Of a stretch of 64,000 bases of DNA, positions 12,289 through 25,690 are shown in pieces. The notes beneath the pieces were generated by a model. That model ran no database searches and was not told where the DNA came from. It saw only the letters and a list, made by a program, of their open reading frames with translations. The number at the start of each line of letters is the position of its first letter. The stretch's first letter is position 1. The position numbers and the translations under genes are program-made. Origin of the DNA: Ichthyophthirius multifiliis (lineage: Eukaryota; Ciliophora; Oligohymenophorea; Hymenostomatida); contig NW_004086162.1 in NCBI RefSeq assembly GCF_000220395.1, forward strand, positions 1-64,000. Reading direction: 5' to 3'.

Positions 12289-13001
12289 ATGTAATTTTAA
12301 AAAAGTTTTAAAAACACAATTTTAATAATAGTTTTACTTTCCTAATCTATATTAGGAGTATATAATCATGTATGTAATCATGATACTGAATTTGATTTCT
12401 CAGAGGTGAATGCCCAAACAGAATAAACACGAAGAATATTAAAAGAAAATGTTCTAAAAAACCCACAAAAAAGAAATTTGCAAAATAATGTGCCTTAACC
12501 AATAAGAGTTACTATGGATTATACTTTATTTAATTAAATGATTAATGGTATAACTGATTATTAAAGAAGTCTATTAAAAAGTCTAATGAAATATATTTAG
12601 GTTTATTTGTAATAATTATTAAAAGTAATTCCCGCTTTAGGACCTATTAGATATAATACTGAAAAATGTAATAATATAGATATTCCTCAAAAATATAGAG
12701 CAGATGGCGAAAGAAATTCTGACATCCTTATTTGGGTTATCTATAATAATAGTCCAGATTCTTCTATTTTAGCTGATGCTGTTTATTGTTAAATGGATGC
12801 TGCTTTAAAAAGAGTTAATTTTGGTATAATTAAGGTAAATATGGGTAAAATAGGCTAAAATCGTACTAATTCTGGATTCAAAAGTGATTTAAATGTTATT
12901 TTGCATGAAATGTTGCATATTTTAGGATTTTCAAGAGGTTTATATAGATATTGGATAAATCCTTAAACCGGAAATTATTATGATAATGAAATAAATAATT
13001 A
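12289..13001 (+). CDS. leishmanolysin-like M8 metalloprotease, copy 3 (cut by assembly gap)
   Basis: ATG 12289 opens a frame of 237 codons that ends at the run of N. Residues 1-25 form a signal peptide (TILIIVLLSQSILG). The prodomain follows and then HEMLHILGF, with the same spacing as in the complete copies. The sequence stops inside the region corresponding to residues 235-238 of copy 2 (NPQTGNYYDNE). After the gap comes non-coding AT sequence, so the gap hides at least the remaining ~2.2 kb of this gene if it is intact, or the assembly has collapsed two near-identical copies here. Confidence 0.85.
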
Positions 13002-13022
13002 NNNNNNNNNNNNNNNNNNNNN
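13002..13022. other. assembly gap (21 N)
   Basis: A run of 21 N within protease copy 3. Left of it the sequence is coding; right of it is AT spacer belonging to the 5' flank of copy 4. The true distance is unknown, and a gap at this spot is what near-identical repeats usually cause. Confidence 0.95.
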
Positions 13023-13717
13023 TATATAAATATTTATATATATATTTTTATACATATTTATTTTTATTTTTAAAATAGTGAATATTATAAAATTCAATTT
13101 TATGTAAATATAAATTATTTTTCTAATTATATTCAATATATATATCTATTTATATTTGTTTTTATATTTTTTTGATATAATAAAAAATTTATATTATATC
13201 TTAAACAAATAATATATTATTATAATTTTAAGATTAATAAGGAAAATATTTTTTTTTTTTTTATAATTTTTTTTTTTTTTTATAATTAAATATTATTTAT
13301 ATTGATTAATATAATATAATAATTTTATGAAATAATATTCATATCTTTATTTTTCTATTATTAATTATTTTTTTAAAAAATTTGATCTTTCATTATATAT
13401 AATTGTTAATATAAATAATCATTATTTCACAAATATTTTTAATGATTTATGTGTATCTAATAGTTTTTATTTTATCCAAATAATTATATTTTATTAGCAA
13501 TTGTATAATGAAATAAATATTTTGTTTATTATAATTTATTAATATATAAACTATTTATGGATTTTTTAATATAATTTTTTTTATATATTATTTTTTATTA
13601 AAAATATAAATATAGACAAACATAAAAATTATTGTCTATTTTATTTAATTAATATTCATAAAGTAAATTTTATAAGACAAATGAAATAAAAAATTTTATA
13701 TATAATTAAAATTAATA
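13023..13717. other. 5' flank of copy 4
   Basis: No gene. AT-rich and similar in style to the other protease flanks. If copy 4 also had a foldback element at about -0.9 kb it would fall within or beyond the gap, so its absence here is uninformative. Confidence 0.4.
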
Positions 13718-16693
13718 ATGAAAATGTAAAAAAGTTTTAAAAACACAATTTTAATAATAGTTTTACTTTCCTAAGCTATATTAGGAGTATATAATCATGT
13801 ATGTAATCATGATACTGAATTTGATTTCTCAGAAGTGAATGAAAAAACAGAATAAACACGAAGAGTATTAAAAGAATAAGTTGTAAGAAACTCAGAAAAG
13901 AGAAATTTGCAGATTAATATTCCTTTGTAAGCGTAACCTATAAGAGTTACTATGGATTATAATTTATTTGACTAAATGATTGATAATATAACTAATCTTT
14001 AAAAATTGCAATTATAAAGTCTAATGGAATAAATTTAGGTTTATTTGTAAAAACTATTAAAAGTAATTCCAGCTTTAGGGCCTAATATATATAATGGTCA
14101 AAGATGTAATAATATAATGATTCCTTAAAACTATAATAGAGATGGTGAAAAAAATTCTGATATCCATATTTGGGTTGTCTATAATAATAGTCCAGATTCT
14201 TCTATTTTAGCTAATGCTGTTCATTGTTAAATGGATGCTGTTTTAAAAAGAGTTAATTTTGGTATAATTTAGGTAAATATGGGAAGGATAGGCTAAATTC
14301 GTACTGATTCTGGATTAAAAAGTGATTTTAATGTTGTTTTGCATGAATGTTTGCATATTTTAGGATTTTCAAGTGGTTTATATAAATATTGGGTAAATCC
14401 TTAAACAGGCGATTATTATGATAATTAAATAAATAATTATATAAAATCAGTTCCTATAAGAGGTAAACAAACTATTATCATGTCTACTCCAAATGTACTT
14501 GCTACTGCTAGAAAATATTATGGATGTCCTACTTTAGAAGGAATGTAATTAGAAAACGATGGAGATATTAATTCAACTGGTTCTCATTGGGAAAAAACAA
14601 TCCTCTTTAATGAACTGATGACTGCCGATTCTTCTGGAAGGGAATCTACATTGTCTATTTTTACTATTGCTGTATTAAAAGATACTGGTTATTATGCTGA
14701 AGTAAATGAAAGTATGGTTGATAATATATAATGGGGAAGAAATAAAGGATGTGATTTTGTTCTTAAAGCTTGTTAATCTGATACTTATTATCCTGAGTTT
14801 AGCCGAACAGAATATTCTACTAAATAATGCTCTTCAAGAAATGATGGCTATGGGGAAATTGTTGAAAATAGTTTTATGGATAATTGCAAAAAAGTTAATA
14901 ATTCAGTTTTTTGCGAAGATTATTCACAAAAAACTTAATATGATTAGTATACATTGGAATATTATGGCGTTAATTCAAGATGCTTAATATCTACTGCTAA
15001 TTATGGATAAGGTTATATATACGATAGAAATATTCGATGTCATCACGTTAAATGTTCTCCTGATTTTACTTACATTACTATAAATTTTCCTGACTTAAAA
15101 TTTTAAAATTTAGTATGCAGATAATAAGACGAAGGAAATTAAATGTAAGTCGTTAAAGGAAAACCAGAATTTGGTTACATTACTTGTCCTGATAATTTAA
15201 GAGAATTTTGTAGTTATACTCCTGAATGTCCTAATTATTGTTCTCGAAAGGGTATTTGTATAAATGGATAATGTAAATGCCTATTAGGATGGACTGGATC
15301 TGATTGTAATATTGAATAAAGATAGTGTAAATAATTTATTTTAGAAGAAGATTTCTAAAAATGCGTTTAATAATGTCCCTAAGGTAAATTTGCAAATCCT
15401 GACAAAGTATGTAGAGAATAGTGTCCTAATGGTTATTACTAAGATAATTTAAATAAAATATGTGCTTAATGCGATATATCGTGTATAAAATGTTCTGGTC
15501 CTACAAAGAATGATTGTTTAGAATGCAGTTTTCTTACATATTTAGAAGAAAGAAAATGTGTGAAATAATGTAGTAATAATTTCTAATTAATAAATTAAAA
15601 AAAATGTGAAAAATCAATCAGTTAAGGATGTGGGTAAGAATGTGAGAGATGTGATTCTGATGTTCATGAACAATGTACTGAATGTAAAAACTAGTTCTTC
15701 CTTAATTTAAAAACTGGTAAATGTGTTGCTGCTAATTAGTGCCCAGAAGGAACATTCGCTAATTTAGAAAATAAAACATGTTAAATATGCGAAATTACAG
15801 GATGTAGATAATGTTAATCATAAACTGTATGTACAGTGTGTGATGAATATTTATAATATGTTAAAAAAGGTGATTAATGTGCTAAATGTCCTTTTTATTG
15901 TAAAACATGCTCAAATGATTTAAAAATTTGTCTTTCTTGTAAAGATGGATTATTCTTATAATAAGGAAAATGTTTTTATTAATGTCCTGAAAATTATTAT
16001 GCGGATATTGAAAAAAGAGAATGTGTTCCAATTGTTAAATGCTAATTAGACGCTATTTTCTATTATAATAATAAATGTATTAATAAATGTCCTTCAAATA
16101 CGATGATAGAAATAGGTGTTTGCATAAAATGTAGAAAAGGTTGTCTTACGTGTAATTAACTGAATAAATGTGAAAGATGTGATACTAACAACGGTTGGGA
16201 ATATGATAGTGATAATAAATTTTGCATTAATAATTAATGCAAAGTTTTAAATTGTGTAAAATGTAATACTAATAAATAAAATGAATGCTTACAATGTGAT
16301 GAAGGATACTTATTGTATAGGAATAAGTGTGTATAACATTGTCCTGATACCTATTATCCTGATTATACTAAATAAGCATGTATTAAATGCCGTAAAGGAT
16401 GTTAAAGTTGTTCTTCTTAAGAATGTTATAATTGTGATAAGGAAAAAGGATATTATTATTCAAATGGAAAATGTAATAAAAAAACGAACGGTACTATAGA
16501 TAATGAAAACGATAAAAATGATGAAGATGATGAAGATAATGAATATGATATATAAAATGATTCAAATATTAGAGATAGCAATACAAAAGATGGAATAGAT
16601 ATAATTTAAAAGAAAAGTAATCAAAACAAAGGAGGTATTACTAGTTTTTGCTACTAATCTTTATTTTTAATTATTGTTTCATTATGGATATGA
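13718..16693 (+). CDS. leishmanolysin-like M8 metalloprotease, copy 4 (complete)
   Basis: Complete intronless frame of 991 residues, ATG 13718 to TGA 16691-16693. It has a signal peptide (residues 1-25), zinc motif HECLH at 209-213, third-ligand candidate H290, Met-turn ELMTA, an EGF-like module (CPNYCSRKGICINGQC), many CxxC modules, an acidic tail and a hydrophobic C-terminus ending in SLWI. The variable position inside HExxH is Cys here instead of Met; the ligands themselves are intact. It is more diverged from copies 1 and 2 than they are from each other and is closest to copy 3, its upstream neighbour in the same orientation. A second ATG two codons downstream is an equally possible start. 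Confidence 0.92.
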
Positions 16694-18199
16694 GTAAAAA
16701 AATAATATAATAAAAAAAAATTATTGAAATTATAATTTATTTTGTATAATACTAATTATTTGAGATATACTAAAATCTAATAAACATTTAAATATTCTAT
16801 ATATATTTAAATAAAATTTATTATATAAAGTATAGAAATAATATATTTAATAAATTTTATAAACTAAAATTTGATAATATAAAATAATATTAATTACAAT
16901 ATGATAATTTAATAAATGCATATAAAATAATTCAAAATTAATAAATAAATTATATATAAAGATTATATTTTATAATATTTAATAAATTTTATTATTTTAA
17001 ATTTTTATTTATAATATTTATATTTAATATATATTTTTATTTATATAAATATTCTTAATTTTAAATATTAATATAAATTATTGTTTTTTATAATATTATT
17101 CTTTTTATATATATTGTTTTTAATTTTTATTATTTAAGTTAATTTTTTTATTTATTTTTACTAAGTAATAAAAATTAAAATTTATAAATAATAATATTTT
17201 TTATTCATTTTAAAATATATATTAAAAATTAATCATTTCTTTAAATATTTATTTCGATTTTGAGAAAAATTTTACAATTCCTATTATTAATTTTTAATTA
17301 TTTGTTTAATTATAATTTCAGATAATATATACATTTATATAAATAAATAATGAGATTAGTTTATAATTTTAATTATATAATAGCATATATTAAAGCTATT
17401 TATTTTAATTTAAAGAATTAAAATTGTTTGATTTTATTTCATTTTAGTAATTATCTACAAATATTTTGACGTTAGTTATATATAAGAAAAATAAAATAAA
17501 AAAAATTAATTAATAAAATAAATAAATATTTAAAAAGAAAGAAAGAAAACTAAATAAAAATAAAGTGATAAGTAGTTAATGTATTAATTTAAATAAAATA
17601 TATTTGGATAATTTCTAAATTAAAAGCAAGAATAATAATTTTTGAAAAATACTTTTATAAATTATAATTTGCCTTTATTAAAAAGACTATAAATAATCTT
17701 AATAATATATTTCATATATTAATATATTGTTCATAATTTTAGCAAAGACTTATTAATATTATTAGCAAATTCAATTTTATTTCGATTAATTTTAATATAT
17801 GTATAAAGTAACAAATACATAATAGTTATGCTTCTCTTATTCTAAAATATATTATTATTTAAATTAACAAAAACAATTATACACGAAAATTTATAAAATG
17901 CATTATTTTATATTTAAATAATATTCAAGCTTTGTATAATTTAAACATCTCCTATTTAATCCTATTTTTTAATATTAATTCATTTGATTTTATAAAAGAA
18001 AATTCTTTAAAAAGAATTATTTTCATTAAATTTATTAAATCTATTATTTTATAAGTTTTTAATATACATAATTTACTAAGAAATAAATAATATCTTTCGT
18101 AAATAATATATTTAAATATAATAATAATAGAAAATAGCCAAAAACTACTAACATGCCCTTGAAAATATTACATAAAATTTATTTATAATAGATGACAAA
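16694..18199. other. AT-rich intergenic region
   Basis: About 1.5 kb without a coding frame I can support. It separates the protease array from the single-copy genes to the right. Confidence 0.5.
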
Positions 18200-20135
18200 A
18201 TGAAAATTTAATATATGAATTAGAAAGGACGATAATTTATTGAAAACTTGATCCCAAAAAATACTAAAATAACCCATTTTACTTAAATTTTATAAAAGCA
18301 AGAATAAATAGAATTTTTATAATAAAAAATCGAATAAATATATAACTTTAATTAAGAATTTGAAGAGTAAATTTGGCTTGAAGAAGTATCTAGAAGCTAT
18401 CCAATAAAAAAAGAAAGTGAAAATAATGTTACGAGCAATCCATAAGATGAAAATAAAGCTTGTTTTGATAAAAAAAATAAAATATTATGCTGTTTATACA
18501 TCTCTGTTTTGATGTGGAAAGGACAAAAAACGATTTAGATTTAAATTTAAAAAATGACTAAATTATAAAGTATATTGGAAATAAATGAAATTTATAATTA
18601 TTAACTTTTTTAAAGTACAATTGATAATATTTGCCTTTTAGAAAAAGACTATTTTAAATGGCATAATATGGTATCATTAAATGTTATTAAAATCGATGAT
18701 TTAAAAGATTTATCTGTTTGTTTGCATGAATATCATAACTAGTATAATAGTATTTATAATTTAGTAAAAATAACATAAGAACTTACTGGAAATACTTATG
18801 AAATTGCTTAATAATTTGATATTAAAAATTCTATTATTTATACAATTGAACTTATATTGGTGAAAAAAATTAATTTAATTAATGAAATAACTCTTTTGTT
18901 TGAAGAATCATTCCCTTCAGGAGAAGTTTTCGGAGATGATATTCATTTTCATGCTATGATGATGCATATTTTAGACTTAATTATAGATGAGTAAGAATAT
19001 GTTATTTAATCTAATTTTGACTAAACACATAATAAAAATTTGACAATAAACAGTAACTAGATTAAGTAATAATAATAATTGCAATTATAGCAAGAAAATG
19101 CAAAAAAAAACATAAAAATTGACTGTAGATTACGGTAAATAGGATAAAATGGTAGTTATGTTCTTTTGTTTGAATTTTAATTTGAATGTAACTAAAAAAC
19201 CAAAAATTTGCTTGAAAAAATATTTCGAAAGGCTAAAAATATTTACATATAAAAAATTATTTTACTAAAAGACCTTCATTCAAAAAAAGAGCATTTTTTA
19301 GAATTATTAATTATTTTTCTTCATATATAAAGAGTTGGTGGACATTTCGATTTAATATTTTAATAGGATGAATAATCTTAACAAAATATAAAAAATACAA
19401 ATAATATAGCTACTTTAAGTATTGAAATGAATTTTCGACCTGTAGAGATGAAAACTTATATAGGAAATAATTAGTAATAATTTTTTTCAGATAACATATC
19501 ATATTCATCAAGTATATAGAAAAATAATAAAGATAAAACTTAAAAATAATCCATAAACAAAAAATAAAGTAGAACATAGAAAAAATAAAAAAGAAATCAT
19601 GCGTTATTAAACTTAACTTTTTGTAGAGAAAGTATCAAAACAGGCCATAAATGGAAATAATAAAATACCTAATAAATTAAAAAAACTAATTTAAAAAATT
19701 CAAGTAATTTAAATTATAATAGACCAAGTATGCAAATTACATAATTTATAAATGCAAACAAAAATAATATTCTAGACAGTTAATATTATAAAAATAGAGG
19801 AAAACAAATTAGTTTAAATGAAAAAAATAAATATTAAAAAGAATAAGAATAGAAAAATATAGAAAAAAAACTTCATTAGGAAAACATAAAACTTCTATTT
19901 TATTATAAAAGACTTTTCAAGACATAGCAATATGTAACTAAAGTAAAACTTATATATCTAATAATAATTTAAAAAGAGGATTTTCTTAAAAAAATTTTAA
20001 TATAACTAATACATTCTCAGTACAAAATATTGATAATAAATATAATGATATAAATAATAAAAAAAATGAAAATAGAAATAATAATATAAATAGTATAAAT
20101 AAATAAAATAATTTATATAAAATAAATAATACAAA

Positions 20136-20187
<52 letters not shown>

Positions 20188-20502
20188 TAAAACTATATGT
20201 AAATCTCAAAATTTGATAATAATTCTATAAATAATAGTAATTGTAAAATTAGTAAATTTATAAGAATTAATAGTAAGGAATAATCTTTCAATAATAATAA
20301 TGATATTTCAGTAATAAATTAATAAAATGATCAATAATAATCTATTTTAAATTATGAATAAAGTCAAATAATGCAATAAGAAGAAAATAAAAATACTATT
20401 TAAAATGCAATTGAAAATATAAGAGGTTATTTAATAATTGAAGCTTAAAATGCATTAAAAAAAATAATAACTTAATCAATTTAATTTTAATAATAAGAAG
20501 TA

Positions 20503-20534
<32 letters not shown>

Positions 20535-20922
20535 TTATATAATATATATATTTATATATTTATACATTTATACAGATATATATTTATACATTAATAAATT
20601 TATTTTTTTATACATTTATATATTTATTCATTTATACATATATACATTTATAAATTTATAAAAATATATATTAATACATTTATACATTTATTATTTATAC
20701 ATTTATACATTAATAAATTTATATATTTATACATTTATAAATTAATACATTTAAACATTTATACATTTATATATATATACATTTATATATTTATAGATTT
20801 TTATTTTTATACATTTATACACTTATAAATTTATACATTTATATATATATACATTTTTTATATTTATAGATTTTTATTTTTATACATTTATATATTTTTA
20901 TATATCAATTAAACATTAATAT

Positions 20923-20957
<35 letters not shown>

Positions 20958-22178
20958 TCTTTATATATATTATAATTATATGATAGATTAATATTACATA
21001 GTTTTAATAATAAGAATTCTAATAATAAATGTATTCATAAATAATTGTGTAAAATATTTAAATTAATTTAATGATAATGATTAAAATTCTATATAAATGC
21101 GACACAAAATCTTTTAACGTAAATATACTAAAAATTTTACTATTTTAGATTAATTCTCAAATATAAACCGATATTAAAAATAAATGTTAATTTAATAATC
21201 TAGTGATTTTTAATCACCTATTACAGATAAATTTAATTTATTTAATTCTCCATAATTCTTATCTAGTAATTTAGGTTATATAAATAATAAATATTATTAA
21301 GAAAATTTTTAAGATTTACCTTCAAAAACAAACATGATGAAATCTATAAGTCCTCGTTTAAATTAAAAATATAAAGTAACACTGCGTAGAATACATAAGT
21401 AGATAGTAGTTTAGATTAATAAAACAATTTTATATAATTAGATTTTTAAAAAGAACGTAAAAATTCCTAATTTTTACATTAATTTAGAAACAACTCTATT
21501 TCCTTACCAAATACTAGTAGAATATAAAATATATAAACCTGTAATTCTATAGATATAATTACTAATCAATATGTGGGTAAATAAATTAATATTTCAAGAA
21601 TGAACACTACAAGAAGAACATGGTTAGCAGATGAAGTATGGAGAAAATAAGTAATTTTTATTTAAATTTTATATAGTTAAAAATAAATAGATTTATACTA
21701 TATCTAATACTATTCTTGCATATACCGAAAATTCAAAAATTATATCTATTTTAAAATAAATTTCTATAAACTCTTAAGTAAAAGAATTTAATGACTGTAA
21801 GTTTGTTAGAAATAGCATTGATTTAATTAATTAATATAAGAAATTTTAAGAAAACTGTCAATTATTTAAATTCATTGTTATGGATTTTTAATAGGAAGAA
21901 TAAGATTAAGCAAATGAAATTCTCAATGCTACAAAAATGATTAGAAAATGGGAAGAAAGAAATTAAGTCCCGAAAACTTATCTTGTTGGAGTATTTTTTT
22001 ATTTATTTTTTTCATATTTTTGTAAATAGTTTTATTTTTGTAAATATAGATTTATAACCCTTTAAATCAACAAAGTTATAAAAATTAATTAGATATAATT
22101 GATTTGTGGTTGTGTAAAGATTAAAATATATTAAGTATTTTAGCAGGTATTAATAAAAATTATAATAAAGAATAATGA
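18200..22178 (+). CDS. degenerate hybrid histidine-kinase-like protein with receiver domain
   Basis: A long Gln/Asn-rich frame from ATG 18200 to TGA 22176-22178. The middle (about 18.9-19.4 kb) resembles a HATPase-type module: FGDDIHFHAMMMHILDLIID matches the position of the N-box helix and RVGGHFDLI a later beta-strand, but no clear phospho-acceptor H-box or G-boxes are visible. The end (about 21.7-22.18 kb) folds like a response-regulator receiver: ILAYTENSKIISIL, then FKFIVMDF with the likely phospho-Asp, then ATKMIRKWEE, then TYLVGV. Introns that close the frame are 21651-21690 and 21991-22049. A 0.5 kb AT insertion (20485-21001) must also be removed. One-base shifts are needed at the A8 run 19862-19869 and at about 21366-21375; in both cases one extra A restores the frame. 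Either two assembly errors or a decayed gene. The phosphorelay role is inference. Confidence 0.55.
20485..21016. repeat. AT minisatellite insertion flanked by 15-bp direct repeats
   Basis: The 15 bases TTTTAATAATAAGAA occur at 20485-20499 and again at 21002-21016. Between them is about 0.5 kb of (TA)n and degenerate 10-mer units of the TATACATTTA type, interrupting the coding sequence of the histidine-kinase-like gene. It begins with GT and ends with AG in the right register to be an intron (20500-21001), yet exact flanking repeats are also what an insertion or an unexcised internal eliminated sequence would leave. Confidence 0.6.
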
Positions 22179-22687
22179 TTTTATGAGAAACAATGTCTAA
22201 TATGTAAAAGTTATTGATATTGTAAAATATATATTATTTATAAAATAAAATTATATATAATTTATAATAAATAAAACTAATTATTTTTATGATTAAAAAT
22301 TTGTAAAAAAATAATTTAATCATATTATTTTTACTTATATAATAATATTAACATTAAAAAATAAAATGTAATTTGGTTTTATTATATGTTTATATTTATT
22401 AAAGGTTGATATTTTCATTAAAATATAAAATCATTACTATTTTAATCTACAGCATTTAAATTATTGTCTTTATTTTAATTTTTTGTTTTAATAATTTTAT
22501 AAAAATAATGTTTTATCAAACTAAAATTTTTGTATTATAATGTTTTAACATTAAAGATTATTAAGAATAAATATATATTCATGAATAAAATTCATTTTAA
22601 ACAATTTATATAAATTGTTTTTTTAAATATGTTTATAGTTTTTTTAAAAATTAATATTTTAATAAATTTTTATAAATATACATTATA
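22179..22687. other. AT-rich spacer between convergent genes
   Basis: Lies between the stops of two convergent genes. No frame or structured signal is seen. Confidence 0.5.
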
Positions 22688-25600
22688 TCAATATTATTTA
22701 TATTTTGTTTATTTATTTTTAATAAAATCCAATAGATTTTTTTATTTATTTTCTTATTTATTTTTAATATCATTAATCCTATTTTAAATATTATCATACT
22801 TAAACTAAAAGCTGTTAGTTAAGTTTTTAATTTAGTTTTAATTTTAAATAGGATTTTTTAAAGGACTTTAAGAATTTAACATGCTTTTAGTATTTATTTT
22901 AGAATTGCTATTAATAATTATTGAATTAACATTATTATAAGAATTATTTTTTTAAATATTCAATATATTATTATTAGTTTTGCCATATTTATCTAATAAA
23001 ACAACTTATTTTTTATTTTGAAATTGGCTTTCTTTTTTAAAGAAGCTATTTTGATTTAGATAAGTAGATCCTTTATTCCAATTAATTTAGTGGTTATTAT
23101 CATACTAGTCATCATCATCATAATCTAATTCATGTAAAACTTATCTATTTTTTTCACTACTTTGCTAACTATTTAGTTTTTCAAAATCTCTTCTTTTCTC
23201 ACTTTCATCTCCTAAAAAACCATATTATTATTCGTTATTAAGTTTTTATTTAATAACTTATATATCATCGATTCCCATTTAATCATAAAGATATTCCATT
23301 TTATCAAAGCTGGTTAAAAGTAATTCATTGTTATAAAAAAGCATAACTGAAATTTTCTCTAAACAGTTTAAAAAATCCGTAAAGTACATTTCTTTATTAC
23401 TTCTTTTTGAAACACTTTTACTAAATATTGAATTGAGTATATTAATATCTAAGTTATCATTTTTTAAATTAAATTAATTTGTAAACTATATAAACTATTA
23501 TTAATTTAAAGAAAATGCAATTTTTTATTTTTTATCTTTTATTTAACGCCCACCCAAAAAAATGTTATTTTAATTTATTTATGATGTTAATGGTTTGTTT
23601 TTTTTTGCGTAAAAATTAAATATATACCGAAGATTCTTTTATCTTTTTTCCCTATTGTCAAGTACATTTTTGAACATAACTGAGGGTTTAATATCTTAAT
23701 AAATATATTATTATGGAGTTTATATCGTTTATTAATGTTATTTGAGTTCTGTCTTTACTACATCCATCATTTCTTGCATTATCTGCTTATCTCTTTCTGT
23801 TATTAATTGCATATCAATTGCATTTTTATTGAGAAGTAGCTACATATATTCATTTACTTAACTAGATTCTGTAAAATATACTTAAGGACTTTAATAATTA
23901 TTTTAAATAGTAGTAGAATCATCATTAGCTTATATATTTTTATAATTCTCATCAATTTTATGATTTTTTTATAATTCTTCACTTACAAATTTAATCGCCC
24001 TTTGTTTTTCAATATTTTTTAAGGTCAAATGATTTTATTCTTAAAATTTTAAAGTCTCTTCTTATAATAAAGGAGGCATACAACCTGCAGGCTCTTTTTT
24101 AAAAAAAATAACTGTTTTTTCTTTTGCAAAACCTTCACTTAAAGAAAAAAATCGAGTATAATTTTTTAATAGTCTTTTCGCTTCATTTAATTAAAAGTCA
24201 TATTTTTAAAACCTTTTTTATAATAAGCTTTCTCGTGTATCTTAAATTTAACTGATTTTTTTAAAATGAAAATCGAACTTTTAATATTCAAATTAATTTA
24301 AAATACCTGTTTTTTTATTGTAATATCTTACTAATTCTTCTCCTTTATCAGCTATAAGTTTAAGACTATTTACAAGGTATTTAATTTCTTATTCTTTTAA
24401 AAAAAAAGGTATTTCTAGACAAATTTATCCAAAAACCGCTTCAGGTGAGCTTTCTTCAACCTTTCCAATAATATTTTTAGGAAGATTGTTTATTTTAATT
24501 CCATTTTATAGTTGTGCATTATATTTGACAGAAACAAGAATTCCAAATAAATCATGTAAAATCTAACAAACGAAATCCGGAGAAAGGTACATTTTATTGT
24601 TTTGATCTATATATTCACTTTTTTATACATAAATATTAAAATGAAATTTCGCATATTAAAATTTTGAATCATTTTCAGATCCCCAAATATTAATATTTTT
24701 CAAACTTCCTTATAGTTCTTTATTAATTTATTTTATTTCTTTCATAAAGATTTCCACTTTTTCATTTTCTTCCTTTCTTAGAAATTCTTAATTCATACTT
24801 TCTATTAATTATATACTTAATAAACTTCTATATATTTTGGAATAATCATAATTATTTTCTAAATATTTTAATAGTTTAACACTTTTATTATTTTCCTTTC
24901 TATTTGTTAATATTTCTTAACTACTTTCTTTCTTACAAATTAACATATTTGTACTTTATGCTCCACCTATATAATTGCATGTATTCAGAACTATAAAGTC
25001 TATATTTAAATGTGAAAAGTCAACTTTTTCGTGTAAAACTAATTATGTAATATCCAAACAAATATAAATTTTTATATTTTTGTTTTCCAAAAGAGCCAAT
25101 TTGTTTCTAAGTCCTACTACAGTATCTATAATTTATTTAAAATTAACGATTTTTTATTATGTAATTTGAGAAACTGAACAAAAAGAGACAATATGAGTAT
25201 TATAATTGGTTTAAGATTTAATTTTTTGTATTAATTATTGAAAATCAAGCTCTCCGTTTTTATTTATTTAAATATTATGAATTTAAAAAATTTGTCCTAA
25301 AATCCAAGGAAAAACATTAAAATAACTTTCACTTTAAGAAACATAAACTTAAATATTTTTTTCTTCGAAAAAATTGCTTAATTTAATATATGGATCTATT
25401 TCGTTTTAACCACATTCTTCTATATAATATTCACTTTGAGAAATATTCAAAAACTATAAAATATAGTTGTGTGAATATTATACTAAGTTTTTTATGAAAT
25501 TTCCAGAATATGTAGTCTCTTAATTTTATAAATTACAATATTGCTTTATTTTATTTATACAATCTTCTATTTGTTTAAACTAACGACTATTTGTATAAAT

Positions 25601-25690
25601 TTCGCATGGAAGTGTACACAATTAACCAAATGGAGTGTCAATTCGGATTGCATATCCTATAATATTTTCTATGTATTCTTCTATATTCAT
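22688..25690 (-). CDS. class V aminotransferase-like protein lacking the PLP lysine, with long C-terminal extension
   Basis: Uninterrupted 1000-residue frame, ATG at 25690, TGA at 22688-22690, no intron needed. The first ~520 residues follow the fold pattern of class V PLP enzymes (cysteine desulfurase type): KIYICLDITQLVLHEKVDFS corresponds to the strand carrying the conserved D-x-x-Q that contacts PLP, and DFIVLNTCNYIGGAQSTN to the usual SxHKxxGPxGxG loop. In that loop the lysine that binds PLP is replaced (CNY in place of SHK), so normal transaminase or desulfurase chemistry is unlikely. Residues ~560-1000 are K/N/Q-rich with a conserved-looking hydrophobic block (EMYFTDFLNCLEKISVMLFY) and a disordered tail. 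Together this suggests a scaffold or binding role, which is inference. Confidence 0.6.

Noticed and set aside
20006..20209. Tyr/Phe-rich minus-strand frame
   Set aside because: Antisense of an Asn/Lys-repeat segment (AATAATAAT) in the histidine-kinase-like gene.
23486..23627. Possible intron in the aminotransferase-like gene
   Set aside because: Splicing here breaks the frame, whereas straight read-through is open and continues in the same register.
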